Part shown: piece after piece, positions 1-13,541 of the stretch
Numbering within the stretch: position 1 is the first letter of the stretch
How the letters are laid out: every line of letters begins with the position of its first letter
DNA from: Acidiphilium rubrum
Lineage (GTDB): Bacteria > Pseudomonadota > Alphaproteobacteria > Acetobacterales > Acetobacteraceae
Direction of reading: 5' to 3'
Assembly (NCBI RefSeq): GCF_900156265.1
Contig: NZ_FTNE01000002.1
Location: 100,683-164,682 of the forward strand
Length of the DNA: 64,000 nt
Notes under the pieces: generated by a model
What the model was told of the DNA's origin: nothing
What the model saw: the letters and a program-made list of their open reading frames with translations, nothing else
The model's database searches: none
Program-made: the position numbers and the translations under genes

Positions 1-1
1 C

Positions 2-1454
2 CATATCGGCGCGATGCGTATCGCCACCGCGATGCAGGGCGTGCACTACGTGCTGCACGCACCGCAAGGCGACACATACGCTGATCTGCTGTTCACCATG
101 ATCGAACGGCGCGACCGCCGCCCGCCGGTCACCTACACCACGTTCCAGGCGCGCGACCTCGGCTCGGACACCGCAACCTTGTTCAAAAACGCGGTGCGCG
201 ACGCCTATGACCGTTTCAAACCCGAAGCCATGATCGTCGGCGCCTCCTGCACCGCCGAACTGATCCAGGACGATCCAGGCGGCCTCGCCGCGGCACTCGG
301 CCTGCCGATCCCGGTGATACCGCTCGAGCTGCCCGCCTATCAGCGCAAGGAAAACTGGGGCGCGGCGGAAACCCTCTATCATCTGGTCCGCGCCGCAACC
401 AACGGCGTCGCAACACCGGATCGCACCGGCCGCCCGGTCGCGGTCAACATCCTCGGCCCAGCGGCACTCGGCTTTCGCCACCGCGACGATCTGATCGAAG
501 TGACCGACCTGCTGGGCAAACTCGGTGTCTCGATCAACGTGATCGCCCCGCTCGGCGCCCGCTTCGCCGATCTCGCGCGCATCCCCGCGGCCGATGCCAA
601 TATCGTGCTCTACCCGGAAATCGCCGGCACCGCCGCCGCCTATCTTGCCCGCAAATTCGGCCAGAAGACCATCACCACCGTGCCGATCGGGCTGAACGCC
701 ACGCGCGACTTCGCAGCCGAAATCGCGGCCCTCACCGGCAGCACGGTGCCGGACGATCTGGAAAGCCAGGCCCGCTCGTCCTGGTACGCCCGCTCGATCG
801 ACAGCACCTATCTCACCGGCAAGCGCGTCTTCATTTTCGGCGATGCCAGCCACGCCATCGCCCTCGCCCGCATCGCCGCCACCGAAATCGGCTTCACCAT
901 CGCCGGCCTCGGCACCTACAGCCGCGAGTTTGCCCGCGAAGTGAAATCCGCCGCCGCACTCTACAATGTCGAAGCCCTGATCAGCGACGATTACCTGACC
1001 GTCGAAGCCGCCATCGCCGCCGCCCAGCCCGAGCTGGTGCTCGGCACACAAATGGAACGCCACATCGCCAAACGCCTCGGCATTCCCTGCGCCGTGATTT
1101 CCGCCCCCACCCATGTGCAGGATTTCCCGGCCCGCCATTCGCCCTTCGCCGGCTTCGAAGGGGCCAATGTGCTGTTCGACACGCTGACCCACCCGCTGAT
1201 GATGGGTCTCGAAGAGCATCTGCTCGGCATGTTCCGCGAGGATTTCGAATTCAACGATCAGGCTGCCCCCTCGCATCTTGGCGCCGAAGCCGCGGCACCG
1301 GTAGCAACCGCACCCATCCTCACCGGCTGGGAGCCGTCAGCCGAGGCCGAACTCAAGAAAATCCCGTTCTTCGTGCGCGGCAAGGCGCGGAAGAACACCG
1401 AACTTTTTGCCGCCGAGCATGGCGTGACCCTCATCACGATTGAGACGATTTACG

Positions 1455-1480
<26 letters not shown>
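2..1480 (+). CDS. bchB: Light-independent protochlorophyllide reductase subunit B (5' end outside window)
   Basis: BchB is the NifK-like subunit of the dark-operative protochlorophyllide reductase. With BchN it forms the catalytic component that takes electrons from BchL and reduces ring D. The frame is open to the window edge and reads HIGAM just before the first in-window Met at 14. Family members begin about 15 residues earlier with a P-H-[IV]-G-A-M stretch, so the Met at 14 is internal and the gene is 5'-truncated by the window, not broken. The segment [20 protein letters not shown] and the later GASCTAEL match the family closely. The last 26 bases overlap bchH, as expected in a bchNBHLM operon. 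Confidence 0.95.
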
Positions 1481-5979
<4,499 letters not shown>

Positions 5980-5980
<1 letters not shown>

Positions 5981-6678
5981 TGGCAGGCGAGACCTATCAA
6001 CTCCGGCGCGGCGAAATCGAGACCTATTTCGATCGCACCGCCGCCGCCGCCTGGGCACGCCTGACCTCGGATGCCCCGGTCAGCGGCATCCGTGCGAAGG
6101 TCCGCGCCGGGCGCGACGCGATGCGCGCCACCCTGCTCGGCTATCTGCCCGACGATCTGACCGGCGCCCGCGTGCTCGATGCCGGCTGCGGCACCGGCGC
6201 ACTCGCCATCGAAGTCGCCCGCCGCGGCGCCGATGTCGTCGCGGTCGATCTCTCGCCCACCTTGGTCGATCTCGCCCGCGAACGCGCGGCGAGCGACCCC
6301 GCCGCCTCCCGCATCGATTTCCGTGCCGGCGACATGCTCGATGCCGCGCATGGTGATTTCGATTACATGGTCGCAATGGATTCCCTGATCCATTACCAGC
6401 GTGACGATGTGGTGGCGTCCCTCGCCCGCATCGCCCCCCGCGTCCGCCACGGTATGATGTTCACCTTCGCCCCGGGCACGCCGCTGTTGATCACCGCCCG
6501 CGTGATCGGCCGCCTGTTCCCCCGCAGTGACCGCTCACCGGCGATCGAGCCGCAGCCCGAGCGCAAACTCCGCCGCGCCATCCAGCAAAATCCGGCGCTC
6601 GCCGGTTTCGCGCCCCGCCGCACCACGCGGATTTCGCGCAGCTTCTACATCTCCCAGGCCCTGGAGTTGTCCCGATGA
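5980..6678 (+). CDS. bchM: Magnesium-protoporphyrin IX O-methyltransferase
   Basis: BchM methylates the ring C propionate of metal-protoporphyrin IX using S-adenosylmethionine, producing the monomethyl ester that AcsF uses. The 232-residue protein has the class I methyltransferase glycine motif VLDAGCGTG at residues 65-73. The family signature YFDRTAAAAW sits near the N-terminus, and a C-terminal RISRSFYISQ-type tail is also typical. It starts on the last base of the bchL stop codon and ends four bases into lhaA. Its position directly after bchL is the standard order in proteobacterial clusters. Confidence 0.95.
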
Positions 6679-8144
6679 GCCAACACATCAAAACCAAAGG
6701 CCGTGCGATCGAACGCACGATGACCCCCTTCTGGATGAAGCTCGACACCAGCTGGCTCCCCTTCGCCGATGCCGCGACGCCCGAACTGCCGATGCGCCGC
6801 CTGCTCCGCCTGTCGCTGTTCCAGCTCACTGTCGGCATGTCGGCGGCGCTGATGATCGGCACGCTCAACCGGGTGATGATCGTGGAGCTGCACGTCTCGG
6901 CCGCCCTGGTCTCGTTCATGATCGCCCTGCCTTTGCTGCTTGCCCCGGTGCGCGCCCTGATCGGTTTCCGCTCGGATGGCTATCGCTCGGTATTCGGCTG
7001 GCGCCGGGTGCCGTTCATCTGGTTCGGCACCATGGCGCAGTTCGGCGGCCTCGCGGTGATGCCCTTCGCGCTGATCATCCTCAGCGGCCATGCCGTCGGC
7101 CTGCCGATCTGGGGTAAAATCGGCGGCGCGCTCTCCTTCCTGCTGGTCGGTGCCGGCATGCACACCACGCAAACCGCCGGCCTCGCGCTCGCGACCGATC
7201 TGGCACCCGAGCACGCCCGCCCGCGCGTGGTTGCCATGCTCTGCGCCATGCTGCTCGCCGGCATGATCGGCGGCGCGCTGCTGTTCGGCTGGCTGCTCAC
7301 CCCCTACAACCAGTTCCACATGATCCAGGTGATCCAGACCACCGCGCTGATCACCATCGTTCTCAACAGCATCGCCCTCTGGAAACAGGAACCCCGCCGC
7401 CGCTACGCGGATGACGAGGAACTGCCCGCCCGCCGCGCGGGGATGGAAACCCTCTCGGCCGCCTGGGCGCTGTTTCGCGCCCAGCCGCTCGCGATGCGCC
7501 GCCTCGTCACCATCGGGCTCGGCACCCTCGCCTTCTCGATGCAGGATATTCTGCTCGAACCCTATGGCGGTCAGGTGCTGCACCTGCCGGTCGGTGAAAC
7601 CACCGCGCTCACCGCCCTGCTCGCCGCCGGTGCCGGTGCCGCCGCGCTGGTCGCGCGCTGGCGCCTGACCCGCAACGGCGATCCCTACCGCATCGCCGCC
7701 GCCGGCACGCTGGTCGGCTTGCTCGCGTTCAGCTGCGTCATCTTCGCCGCCCCGCTGCATTCGGGCCTGATCTTCGGCGCCGGCGTCGGCCTGATCGGCT
7801 TCGGCGGCGGCCTGTTCCTGGTCGGTACCCTGTCCGATGCCATGGGCCGCGTGATTGGCGACATGAGCGGCCTCGCCCTCGGTGCCTGGGGTGCGGTGCA
7901 GGTGCTCGCTTCGGGCATCGCCATCGCCATCGCCGGCACGCTGCGCGGCACCATCGCCACACTCGCCGCGCACGGCACCTTCGGCCCCAGCTTCACCGGC
8001 CCCGCCGTCGGTTACGATGCCGTCTATCACGTCGAAATCTACCTGCTGTTCGCCACGCTGATCGCGATCGGGCCGCTGGTCCGCCGCTCCTCCACCCCAA
8101 CCAACGCGCTGACGCAGCAGGACGCTGCGTTCGGCCTGAAATAA
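6675..8144 (+). CDS. lhaA: Light-harvesting complex 1 assembly protein, PucC/LhaA-type MFS
   Basis: LhaA belongs to the bacteriochlorophyll delivery branch of the major facilitator superfamily and promotes assembly of the LH1 antenna in the inner membrane. The 489-residue product is strongly hydrophobic with about 12 predicted membrane segments. The family-specific block WRRVPFIWFGTMAQFGGLA follows the second or third helix, and the segment MHTTQTAGLALATDLAPE is also diagnostic. Placement between bchM and puhA is the canonical lhaA locus and distinguishes it from pucC, which travels with puc genes. It overlaps bchM by ATGA and is followed by puhA after a 14-base gap. Confidence 0.93.
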   Translation: MSQHIKTKGRAIERTMTPFWMKLDTSWLPFADAATPELPMRRLLRLSLFQLTVGMSAALMIGTLNRVMIVELHVSAALVSFMIALPLLLAPVRALIGFRSDGYRSVFGWRRVPFIWFGTMAQFGGLAVMPFALIILSGHAVGLPIWGKIGGALSFLLVGAGMHTTQTAGLALATDLAPEHARPRVVAMLCAMLLAGMIGGALLFGWLLTPYNQFHMIQVIQTTALITIVLNSIALWKQEPRRRYADDEELPARRAGMETLSAAWALFRAQPLAMRRLVTIGLGTLAFSMQDILLEPYGGQVLHLPVGETTALTALLAAGAGAAALVARWRLTRNGDPYRIAAAGTLVGLLAFSCVIFAAPLHSGLIFGAGVGLIGFGGGLFLVGTLSDAMGRVIGDMSGLALGAWGAVQVLASGIAIAIAGTLRGTIATLAAHGTFGPSFTGPAVGYDAVYHVEIYLLFATLIAIGPLVRRSSTPTNALTQQDAAFGLK

Positions 8145-8158
8145 CCACGAGGTCCGTC

Positions 8159-9013
8159 ATGCAAACCGGTGCAATCACTCCCTATATCGATGTCGCTCAG
8201 TTGGTGCTCTACGCATTCTGGATCTTCTTTTTCGGCCTCGTGTTCTACCTCCAGCGCGAGAGCAAGCGCGAAGGCTACCCGCTGGTCACCGGCCACAAGG
8301 GCGAACGCCTCGAAGGTTTTCCCTTCCTGCCGACCCCGAAAACCTTCATCCTGCCGGATGGCACGACCAAATCCGTGCCCTGGAACGAGCCGATCGAGGT
8401 GATCAACGCCCGTTCCAGCGCACCGTGGGATGGCGCGCCGATCATCCCGCTCGGCAACCCGATGCTCGATGGCATCGGCCCGGCCTCCTACACCCAGCGC
8501 TCCACCCACCCCGAGATGATGCCCGAAGGTGAAGTCCGCATCGCCCCGCTCCGTGTCGCGACCGACCATTGGGTCGCCGCCGAAGACCCCGATCCACGTG
8601 GCGCCCCGGTGATCTGCTGCGATGGCGTGATCGGCGGCACCGTCGTCGATATCTGGATCGACCGCGCCGACCAGATGCCGCTCTGGCTCGAAGCCAGCGT
8701 CGCCTCCGATCCCGCGCGACGCGTGATGTTCCCGATCGCGCTATGCCGGGTCATCGCCAACAGCAACCCGTTCGACAATGCCTGGGTCAGCTTCGGCAGC
8801 ATCGTCAGCGGCAGCCGTGGCACCGCCGGCCTGCCCCGCTCGGCCAGCGGCGTCTCGGTGAAACTCGCCTCGGTCACCGCGGCGCAATTCGCCATCGCCC
8901 CGCCCATCGCCATGCCCGACATCATCACCCCGCGCGAGGAAGATCGCCTGATGGCCTATTTCGCCTCCGGCCATCTCTACGCGACGCCGCAGCGTTCGGA
9001 GCCGCTGCTATGA
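8159..9013 (+). CDS. puhA: Photosynthetic reaction centre H subunit
   Basis: PuhA caps the cytoplasmic face of the L-M reaction-centre core and shapes the proton path to QB. The 284-residue protein starts with one membrane helix at about residues 12-31, followed by the typical LQRESKREGYPL. The PRC-barrel core includes GGTVVDIWIDRADQMPLWLE. The C-terminal EEDRLMAYFASGHLYATPQ is close to the family ending. It is about 25 residues longer than the roughly 260-residue Rhodobacter form. The extra length lies mainly in a Ser/Gly-rich stretch at about residues 204-240. The start follows a GAGG ribosome-binding site at about 8149. It overlaps puhB by ATGA. Confidence 0.96.
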   Translation: MQTGAITPYIDVAQLVLYAFWIFFFGLVFYLQRESKREGYPLVTGHKGERLEGFPFLPTPKTFILPDGTTKSVPWNEPIEVINARSSAPWDGAPIIPLGNPMLDGIGPASYTQRSTHPEMMPEGEVRIAPLRVATDHWVAAEDPDPRGAPVICCDGVIGGTVVDIWIDRADQMPLWLEASVASDPARRVMFPIALCRVIANSNPFDNAWVSFGSIVSGSRGTAGLPRSASGVSVKLASVTAAQFAIAPPIAMPDIITPREEDRLMAYFASGHLYATPQRSEPLL

Positions 9014-9687
9014 GCACACCCGATCGCCGTGAGGGGCGCGGCCTGCCGCACGCGCTGCCAGCGGGTGAAACCCTGCTGTGGCAGGGCTCGCCCACCTTCC
9101 GCGCCCTCGCGGTCGGCGCCTTCCACGTCAAGGCGTGGAGCATCTACGTCGCGATCATGCTGGCCTGGGGCATCGTCAGCGCGCTGATCTCGCATCACTC
9201 GCTGCGCGTCGCCGAAGCCGCCGGCTTCTGGTCGCTGTTCCTCGGCGTGCTCGCACTGGCCATGGTGCTCGGCTTCGCCTTCCTCACCGCCCGCACCACC
9301 ATTTACACCATCACCAGCAAGCGCATCGTGATCCGCTACGGTGCGGCGATCCAGAAACACGTCAACCTGCCGTTCCGCGCCATCCAGGCCGTCGGCCTGC
9401 GCACCGCGCCCGATGGCACGGGCGACATCGTGATGACGCCGGAAGCCGACCGCAACCTGTCTTACCTGCTGCTCTGGCCGCATGTGCGCGCCGGCAAGCG
9501 CGGCCGGGTCGAACCCGTGCTGCGCGGCATCCCCGATGCCGCCGGCGCCGCCCGCGTGCTCGCCGCCGCGCTCGATCCGTCGCGCGCACCGGCCGCGATC
9601 ATGCCGATCGCCGCCAGTCCGCAGCGCGACAGAAGCCAGGATAGCGATGCGATGGACGCGCTGGCCTCGGGCGGTCACGCGGCATGA
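9010..9687 (+). CDS. puhB: Photosynthetic complex assembly protein PuhB
   Basis: PuhB is a membrane protein needed for efficient reaction centre and LH1 assembly. This product has 225 residues. It begins with the LPAGETLLWQGSP motif typical of bacterial PH-like (bPH2) proteins, has two or three membrane segments at about residues 45-100, and then the TIYTITSKRIVIRYG strand block of the PH-like fold. The start was set at 9010 because it gives the ATGA overlap seen throughout this operon. Further in-frame upstream sequence lies inside puhA and is not credible coding sequence. Its order after puhA and before puhC is conserved in purple bacteria. Confidence 0.92.
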   Translation: MSTPDRREGRGLPHALPAGETLLWQGSPTFRALAVGAFHVKAWSIYVAIMLAWGIVSALISHHSLRVAEAAGFWSLFLGVLALAMVLGFAFLTARTTIYTITSKRIVIRYGAAIQKHVNLPFRAIQAVGLRTAPDGTGDIVMTPEADRNLSYLLLWPHVRAGKRGRVEPVLRGIPDAAGAARVLAAALDPSRAPAAIMPIAASPQRDRSQDSDAMDALASGGHAA

Positions 9688-10154
9688 GCGGCGCCGCACC
9701 CTATCATGACGACGACGCACCGCCGCATGTGCCGCGCTGGGCGGTGATCGCGGCGGGGTGCCTCATGCTCGGCACCGTCGCCCTCGCGACAATTTCGCGC
9801 CTGACCACGCCTGATTACAGCCTGCCCGCGGCCACCGCGCCGATCATGGCGGTCCGCTTCATCCAGACCGAGGCGCAGGCCCTGCTGGTGCAGAACGCCG
9901 CCACCGGCAAGCCCATCACCACCATCGCGCCCAGCGCCGATGCCTTCCTGCGCACCACCCTGCGCACCATGATCGAGGCCCGCCTGGCCGATGGCTTCTC
10001 GCGCACCGCCCCGTTCCTGCTGATCCCCGCCGCCCACCATGTCCTGATCCTCGATGACCCCACCACCGGTGAGCACATCGACCTGCAGGCGTTCGGCCCC
10101 AGCAATTCCGGCCAGTTCAAGGCCCTGATGCTTCACAACGGAGACCGCTCATGA
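9684..10154 (+). CDS. puhC: Photosynthetic complex assembly protein PuhC
   Basis: PuhC is a small single-span membrane protein that influences reaction centre/LH1 organisation. The 156-residue product has a charged, His/Asp-rich N-terminus, one membrane helix at about residues 18-38, and a periplasmic domain typical of the family, including DGFSRTAPFLLIP. Length and position match PuhC of Rhodobacter (162 residues). It overlaps puhB and the next small gene by ATGA. The biochemical role is not settled in the literature, so the assignment rests on family resemblance and gene order. Confidence 0.88.
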   Translation: MSGAAPYHDDDAPPHVPRWAVIAAGCLMLGTVALATISRLTTPDYSLPAATAPIMAVRFIQTEAQALLVQNAATGKPITTIAPSADAFLRTTLRTMIEARLADGFSRTAPFLLIPAAHHVLILDDPTTGEHIDLQAFGPSNSGQFKALMLHNGDRS

Positions 10155-10468
10155 TCGGCACCAAGCAACGCATCGATCTGCGCTGCCAGATCGACTTCGA
10201 ACAGACTCCACAAAGCCTGCACGCCCACGCGATTCCGCAGGATGTCGAAATCTGGCCCGGCGATGAAATCCTGCTGCACGACGCGCCCGAAATGGTCGGC
10301 TTCGGCGAACGCCTGACCGGCGAATGCACCGCAACACTGCTCCGCGCCGGCCGCCTCGAACGCGCCTGGACGCAGTTCCGCTCGCTGTTCGAAATCGGCG
10401 AGCTCTACGAAGTCGGCTTCCAGCCGCTCGCAGACTTCAACATCGCCCCGACCCATACCGGAGTCTGA
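10151..10468 (+). CDS. Conserved small protein of the puh operon, function unknown
   Basis: This 105-residue soluble protein sits between puhC and acsF, where other purple bacteria also carry an uncharacterised gene of about 100 codons. No known catalytic motif, signal peptide or membrane helix is visible. It is acidic in the middle ([14 protein letters not shown]) and has a conserved-looking [18 protein letters not shown] near the C-terminus. Its start overlaps the puhC stop (ATGA), and acsF begins five bases after its stop, so all three are very likely co-translated. A role in cyclase function or complex assembly is only inferred from this placement. Confidence 0.8.
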   Translation: MIGTKQRIDLRCQIDFEQTPQSLHAHAIPQDVEIWPGDEILLHDAPEMVGFGERLTGECTATLLRAGRLERAWTQFRSLFEIGELYEVGFQPLADFNIAPTHTGV

Positions 10469-10472
10469 GATC

Positions 10473-11558
10473 ATGAACGCCATGACCAGCACGATCGCAG
10501 CACCCGGCGCCCACAGCGCGCCGAACGCCCAGACCGAAGCCGCGCAGAACAGCACCATGCTGAGCCCGCGTTTCTACACCACCGATTTCGCTGCCCTCGA
10601 CAAGATCGACGTCGGCCCGATCCGCGATCAGTGGGAAACCCTGATGGCCGAGTTGAAGGCCGACCCCAACAAGGGTCACTTCGCCCGCACCGATGAATTC
10701 AAGGTCGACATCTCCGGCATGCCCGAAGCGCTCCGCCGCGAGTTCCTCGATTTCCTGGTCAGCTCGGTCACCGCCGAATTCTCCGGCTGCGTGCTCTACG
10801 CCGAAATCAAGAAACGCTGCGGCAACGAAGATCTCCGCCGCCTGTTCGGCTACATGAGCCGCGATGAAGCCCGCCACGCCGGCTTCATCAACGAGGCGCT
10901 GCGCGACCTCAACACCCGTGTCGACCTCGGCTTTCTCACACGGGCGAAAAAATACCATTTCTTCAAGCCGAAATTCATTTTCTACGCGACCTATCTGTCG
11001 GAAAAGATCGGCTACGCCCGCTACATCACCATCTACCGCCAGCTCGAAGCCCATCCCGAACTGCGCATCCACCCGATCTTCAAATGGTTTCGCGAGTGGT
11101 GCAACGATGAATTCCGCCACGGCGAAGCCTTCGCTCTGCTGATGCGCGCCAACCCGTGGATGCTGACCGGCATGAACAAGCTCTGGGTGCGGTTTTTCCA
11201 GCTCGCCGTGTTCGCCACCATGTATGTGCGCGACCACGCGCGGCCCAATTTCCACGCCGCCCTCGGGCTCGACCCCACCGCGTACGACATGCAGGTGTTC
11301 CGCATCACCAGCAAAATCGCCCAGCAGGTGTTCCCGATCACGCTCGACATCGAAAACCCCGCCTTCCTCGCCGGGCTCGAACGCCTGCGGAAAATCGACG
11401 TCGCGAATCAGGCGATCCGCGACGTGCCGGGCATCGGTGCGAAACTCAAACGCGCCTCCTACGCCGTCCGCGCTGCCGCCAGCTTCGCGCGGCTCTATCT
11501 CATGCGCACCAAGGCCCAGGCACTGCCGGCCGACGTGCGCCTGCAACCCACCTGGTAA
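10473..11558 (+). CDS. acsF: Aerobic Mg-protoporphyrin IX monomethyl ester (oxidative) cyclase, diiron subunit
   Basis: AcsF is the oxygen-dependent diiron enzyme that forms the isocyclic ring E of bacteriochlorophyll. The 361-residue protein shows the ferritin-like ligand pattern: Glu102 in AEFSGC, E132-x2-H135 in DEARHAGF and E213-x2-H216 in [15 protein letters not shown] ribosome-binding site precedes the ATG at 10473. Having this enzyme and no visible bchE in the window fits an organism that makes pigment in air. The gene lies between the small puh-operon gene and the puhE fusion, the usual location in aerobic phototrophs. Confidence 0.96.
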   Translation: MNAMTSTIAAPGAHSAPNAQTEAAQNSTMLSPRFYTTDFAALDKIDVGPIRDQWETLMAELKADPNKGHFARTDEFKVDISGMPEALRREFLDFLVSSVTAEFSGCVLYAEIKKRCGNEDLRRLFGYMSRDEARHAGFINEALRDLNTRVDLGFLTRAKKYHFFKPKFIFYATYLSEKIGYARYITIYRQLEAHPELRIHPIFKWFREWCNDEFRHGEAFALLMRANPWMLTGMNKLWVRFFQLAVFATMYVRDHARPNFHAALGLDPTAYDMQVFRITSKIAQQVFPITLDIENPAFLAGLERLRKIDVANQAIRDVPGIGAKLKRASYAVRAAASFARLYLMRTKAQALPADVRLQPTW

Positions 11559-11573
11559 GCCCAAGGACCCATC

Positions 11574-13517
11574 ATGAGCAACTACATCATCCCTGGACTG
11601 TTCGCCCTGTTCATCTGGTGGTTCAGCACCGGCGCGATCATTTTCCTCGATGGCCTGCCCCGGCCGACCTTCAAATGGAGCATGCTGGGTGCCACCACCG
11701 TTTTCGCCATCTGCGTGATCGGGCTGGTGAAGGTCAGCGGCGAACAAACCGTCGCCGCCGCCTACTGGGCCTTCGGTTTTGGCCTGTTCGCCTGGGGCTG
11801 GCAGGAAATCAGCTTCTACATGGGCTTCGTCACCGGCCCGCGCACCGCATCCTGCCCGGAAAACTGCAAGGGCTGGAAACATTTCGGCCACGCCATCCAG
11901 ACCAGCCTGTGGCATGAACTCGCCATCATCGGCTCGGCGGTCATCATCGTCGTCGCCACCTGGGGCCAGCCGAACCAGATCGGCGTCTGGACCTTCATGG
12001 TGCTGTGGTGGATGCACCAGAGTGCGAAGCTCAACGTCTTCCTCGGCGTGCGCAACCTGAACGAAGAGTTCCTGCCGGAACATCTGAACTTCCTGAAGAG
12101 CTTCCTCAAGCGCAAGCCGATGAACCTGCTGTTCCCGTTCTCGATCACCATCTCCACCGTGATCGGCACCATCATGTTCGAACACGCCGGCCGCGCCACC
12201 ACGGGCTTTGCCCGCGCCGGCGATACCTTCATCGGCGTGATGATGGCGCTCGCCATCCTCGAACATTGGTTCCTCGTGCTGCCGCTGCCGGCCGCGAAAC
12301 TCTGGAACTGGGGCCTGAAATCCCACAAGCCCGCACGCGCGTTCGACGTCGAAATCGTCGCCGGCTTCCTCGGCGCCGGCAAGACCACCTTCATGCGCCG
12401 CCGGCTCGACATGCTGGGCAATGTTCCGGTGGAAACCCGTGAAAAAACCGTCGTCCTGGTCAATGATTTCAGCACCGTCGGCATCGATGGCTCGCTGCTC
12501 CGCGGCCAGGGGGCGGATGTGGTGGAACTGCCGAACGGCTGCATCTGCTGCACCCTGAAAAACGACCTCGCCAGCCAGTTGGAAGAAGTTGTCGGCAAAT
12601 TCGCCCCCGACCGCGTGCTGATCGAACCCTCCGGCGTCGCCGATCTTGCTTCGCTGATCGGCGTGCTGGAACGCCCGGCCATCGCCCCGTTCAAGCGCAG
12701 CCTCTCGGTCATCACCATGATCGATGCCAGCGCCTTCCTCGGCGATTTCGCTGAAATGCAGGGACATTTCACCGCCCAGGCCAAACTCGCCTCGCTGCTG
12801 ATCGTCAACAAGACCGATCTGGTCAGCGCCGCCGAACGCGACCTGGTCGAGGAAACCCTGCAACGCCTGAACCCGGATGTGCGGATCATCACCGCCCGCT
12901 ACGGCTCGGTACCGGCCGAGGTTTTCGCGGCGACCACCAAAGCCCGCAAAGACCCCACCGCCGCCGATGACGAACGCGCCGCCACCCCCACGCCAACCGT
13001 GCGCCACGTGCAGGAATACGAGGCCAAACCCGCACCGGTTCTCACCCCCAGCCCCGCAGCGGCCCCAACGCCGGCGCCGCAGCAAGTCAACCACGCCCCG
13101 CAGGCGCATAACCACGATCACGCCCACGACCATGCCGCGCACGACCACGCGGCCTGCACCGATACCGGCTGCGACCACCCCGATCATCACCACGATCACG
13201 ACCACGCCCACCAGGACGCACTCGGCTTCAGCTCATGGGCCGGCACGCTCGATAACATCTGCGACGCCGACGCCCTTCGCCACGTGCTCGATGCCGCAGC
13301 CGCCGGCAATTTCGGCAGCATCGCCCGGCTCAAAGGCCTCGCCCGCATCGGCCGCGGCTGGGTCCAGTTCGACATCGCCGGCCACCGCGCCAGCATGGGT
13401 GCCTTCGCCGCCCCGGCCGATGAGGAACCCCGCGTCATCGCAATCGGCCGCAACCTCGATGAAGCCGGCCTCGCCGCCGCCTTCGCCGGCTGCTCCATGC
13501 GCCTCGCGGCCGAATAA
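11574..13517 (+). CDS. PuhE photosynthetic assembly domain fused to a His-rich COG0523/CobW GTPase
   Basis: This 647-residue protein joins two families in one uninterrupted frame. Residues 1 to about 255 are PuhE (DUF3623), a polytopic membrane protein with several helices and the conserved KLNVFLGVRNLNEEFLP segment. From about residue 258 the frame continues into a COG0523/CobW GTPase. The Walker A GFLGAGKTT is at 264-272, the hallmark GCICC at 322-326 (Cys 323, 325, 326), followed by EPSGVADL and NKTD at 412-415. A linker at 507-546 contains 15 histidines plus Cys528 and Cys533, and a CobW C-terminal domain follows. PuhE normally stands alone at about 260-275 residues. COG0523 proteins are GTP-driven metal chaperones, often for zinc, so metal delivery to pigment or reaction-centre assembly is a reasonable inference. 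An AAGGA site precedes the ATG. Confidence 0.93.
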   Translation: MSNYIIPGLFALFIWWFSTGAIIFLDGLPRPTFKWSMLGATTVFAICVIGLVKVSGEQTVAAAYWAFGFGLFAWGWQEISFYMGFVTGPRTASCPENCKGWKHFGHAIQTSLWHELAIIGSAVIIVVATWGQPNQIGVWTFMVLWWMHQSAKLNVFLGVRNLNEEFLPEHLNFLKSFLKRKPMNLLFPFSITISTVIGTIMFEHAGRATTGFARAGDTFIGVMMALAILEHWFLVLPLPAAKLWNWGLKSHKPARAFDVEIVAGFLGAGKTTFMRRRLDMLGNVPVETREKTVVLVNDFSTVGIDGSLLRGQGADVVELPNGCICCTLKNDLASQLEEVVGKFAPDRVLIEPSGVADLASLIGVLERPAIAPFKRSLSVITMIDASAFLGDFAEMQGHFTAQAKLASLLIVNKTDLVSAAERDLVEETLQRLNPDVRIITARYGSVPAEVFAATTKARKDPTAADDERAATPTPTVRHVQEYEAKPAPVLTPSPAAAPTPAPQQVNHAPQAHNHDHAHDHAAHDHAACTDTGCDHPDHHHDHDHAHQDALGFSSWAGTLDNICDADALRHVLDAAAAGNFGSIARLKGLARIGRGWVQFDIAGHRASMGAFAAPADEEPRVIAIGRNLDEAGLAAAFAGCSMRLAAE

Positions 13518-13541
13518 GCCATCGATCTGGGAGATCATCCA

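Noticed and set aside
10437..13211. A 924-codon open frame on the minus strand opposite acsF and the puhE fusion
   Set aside because: It is the antisense shadow of well-supported genes in GC-rich DNA; its translation is low-complexity Gly/Val/His/Glu-rich with no family resemblance.
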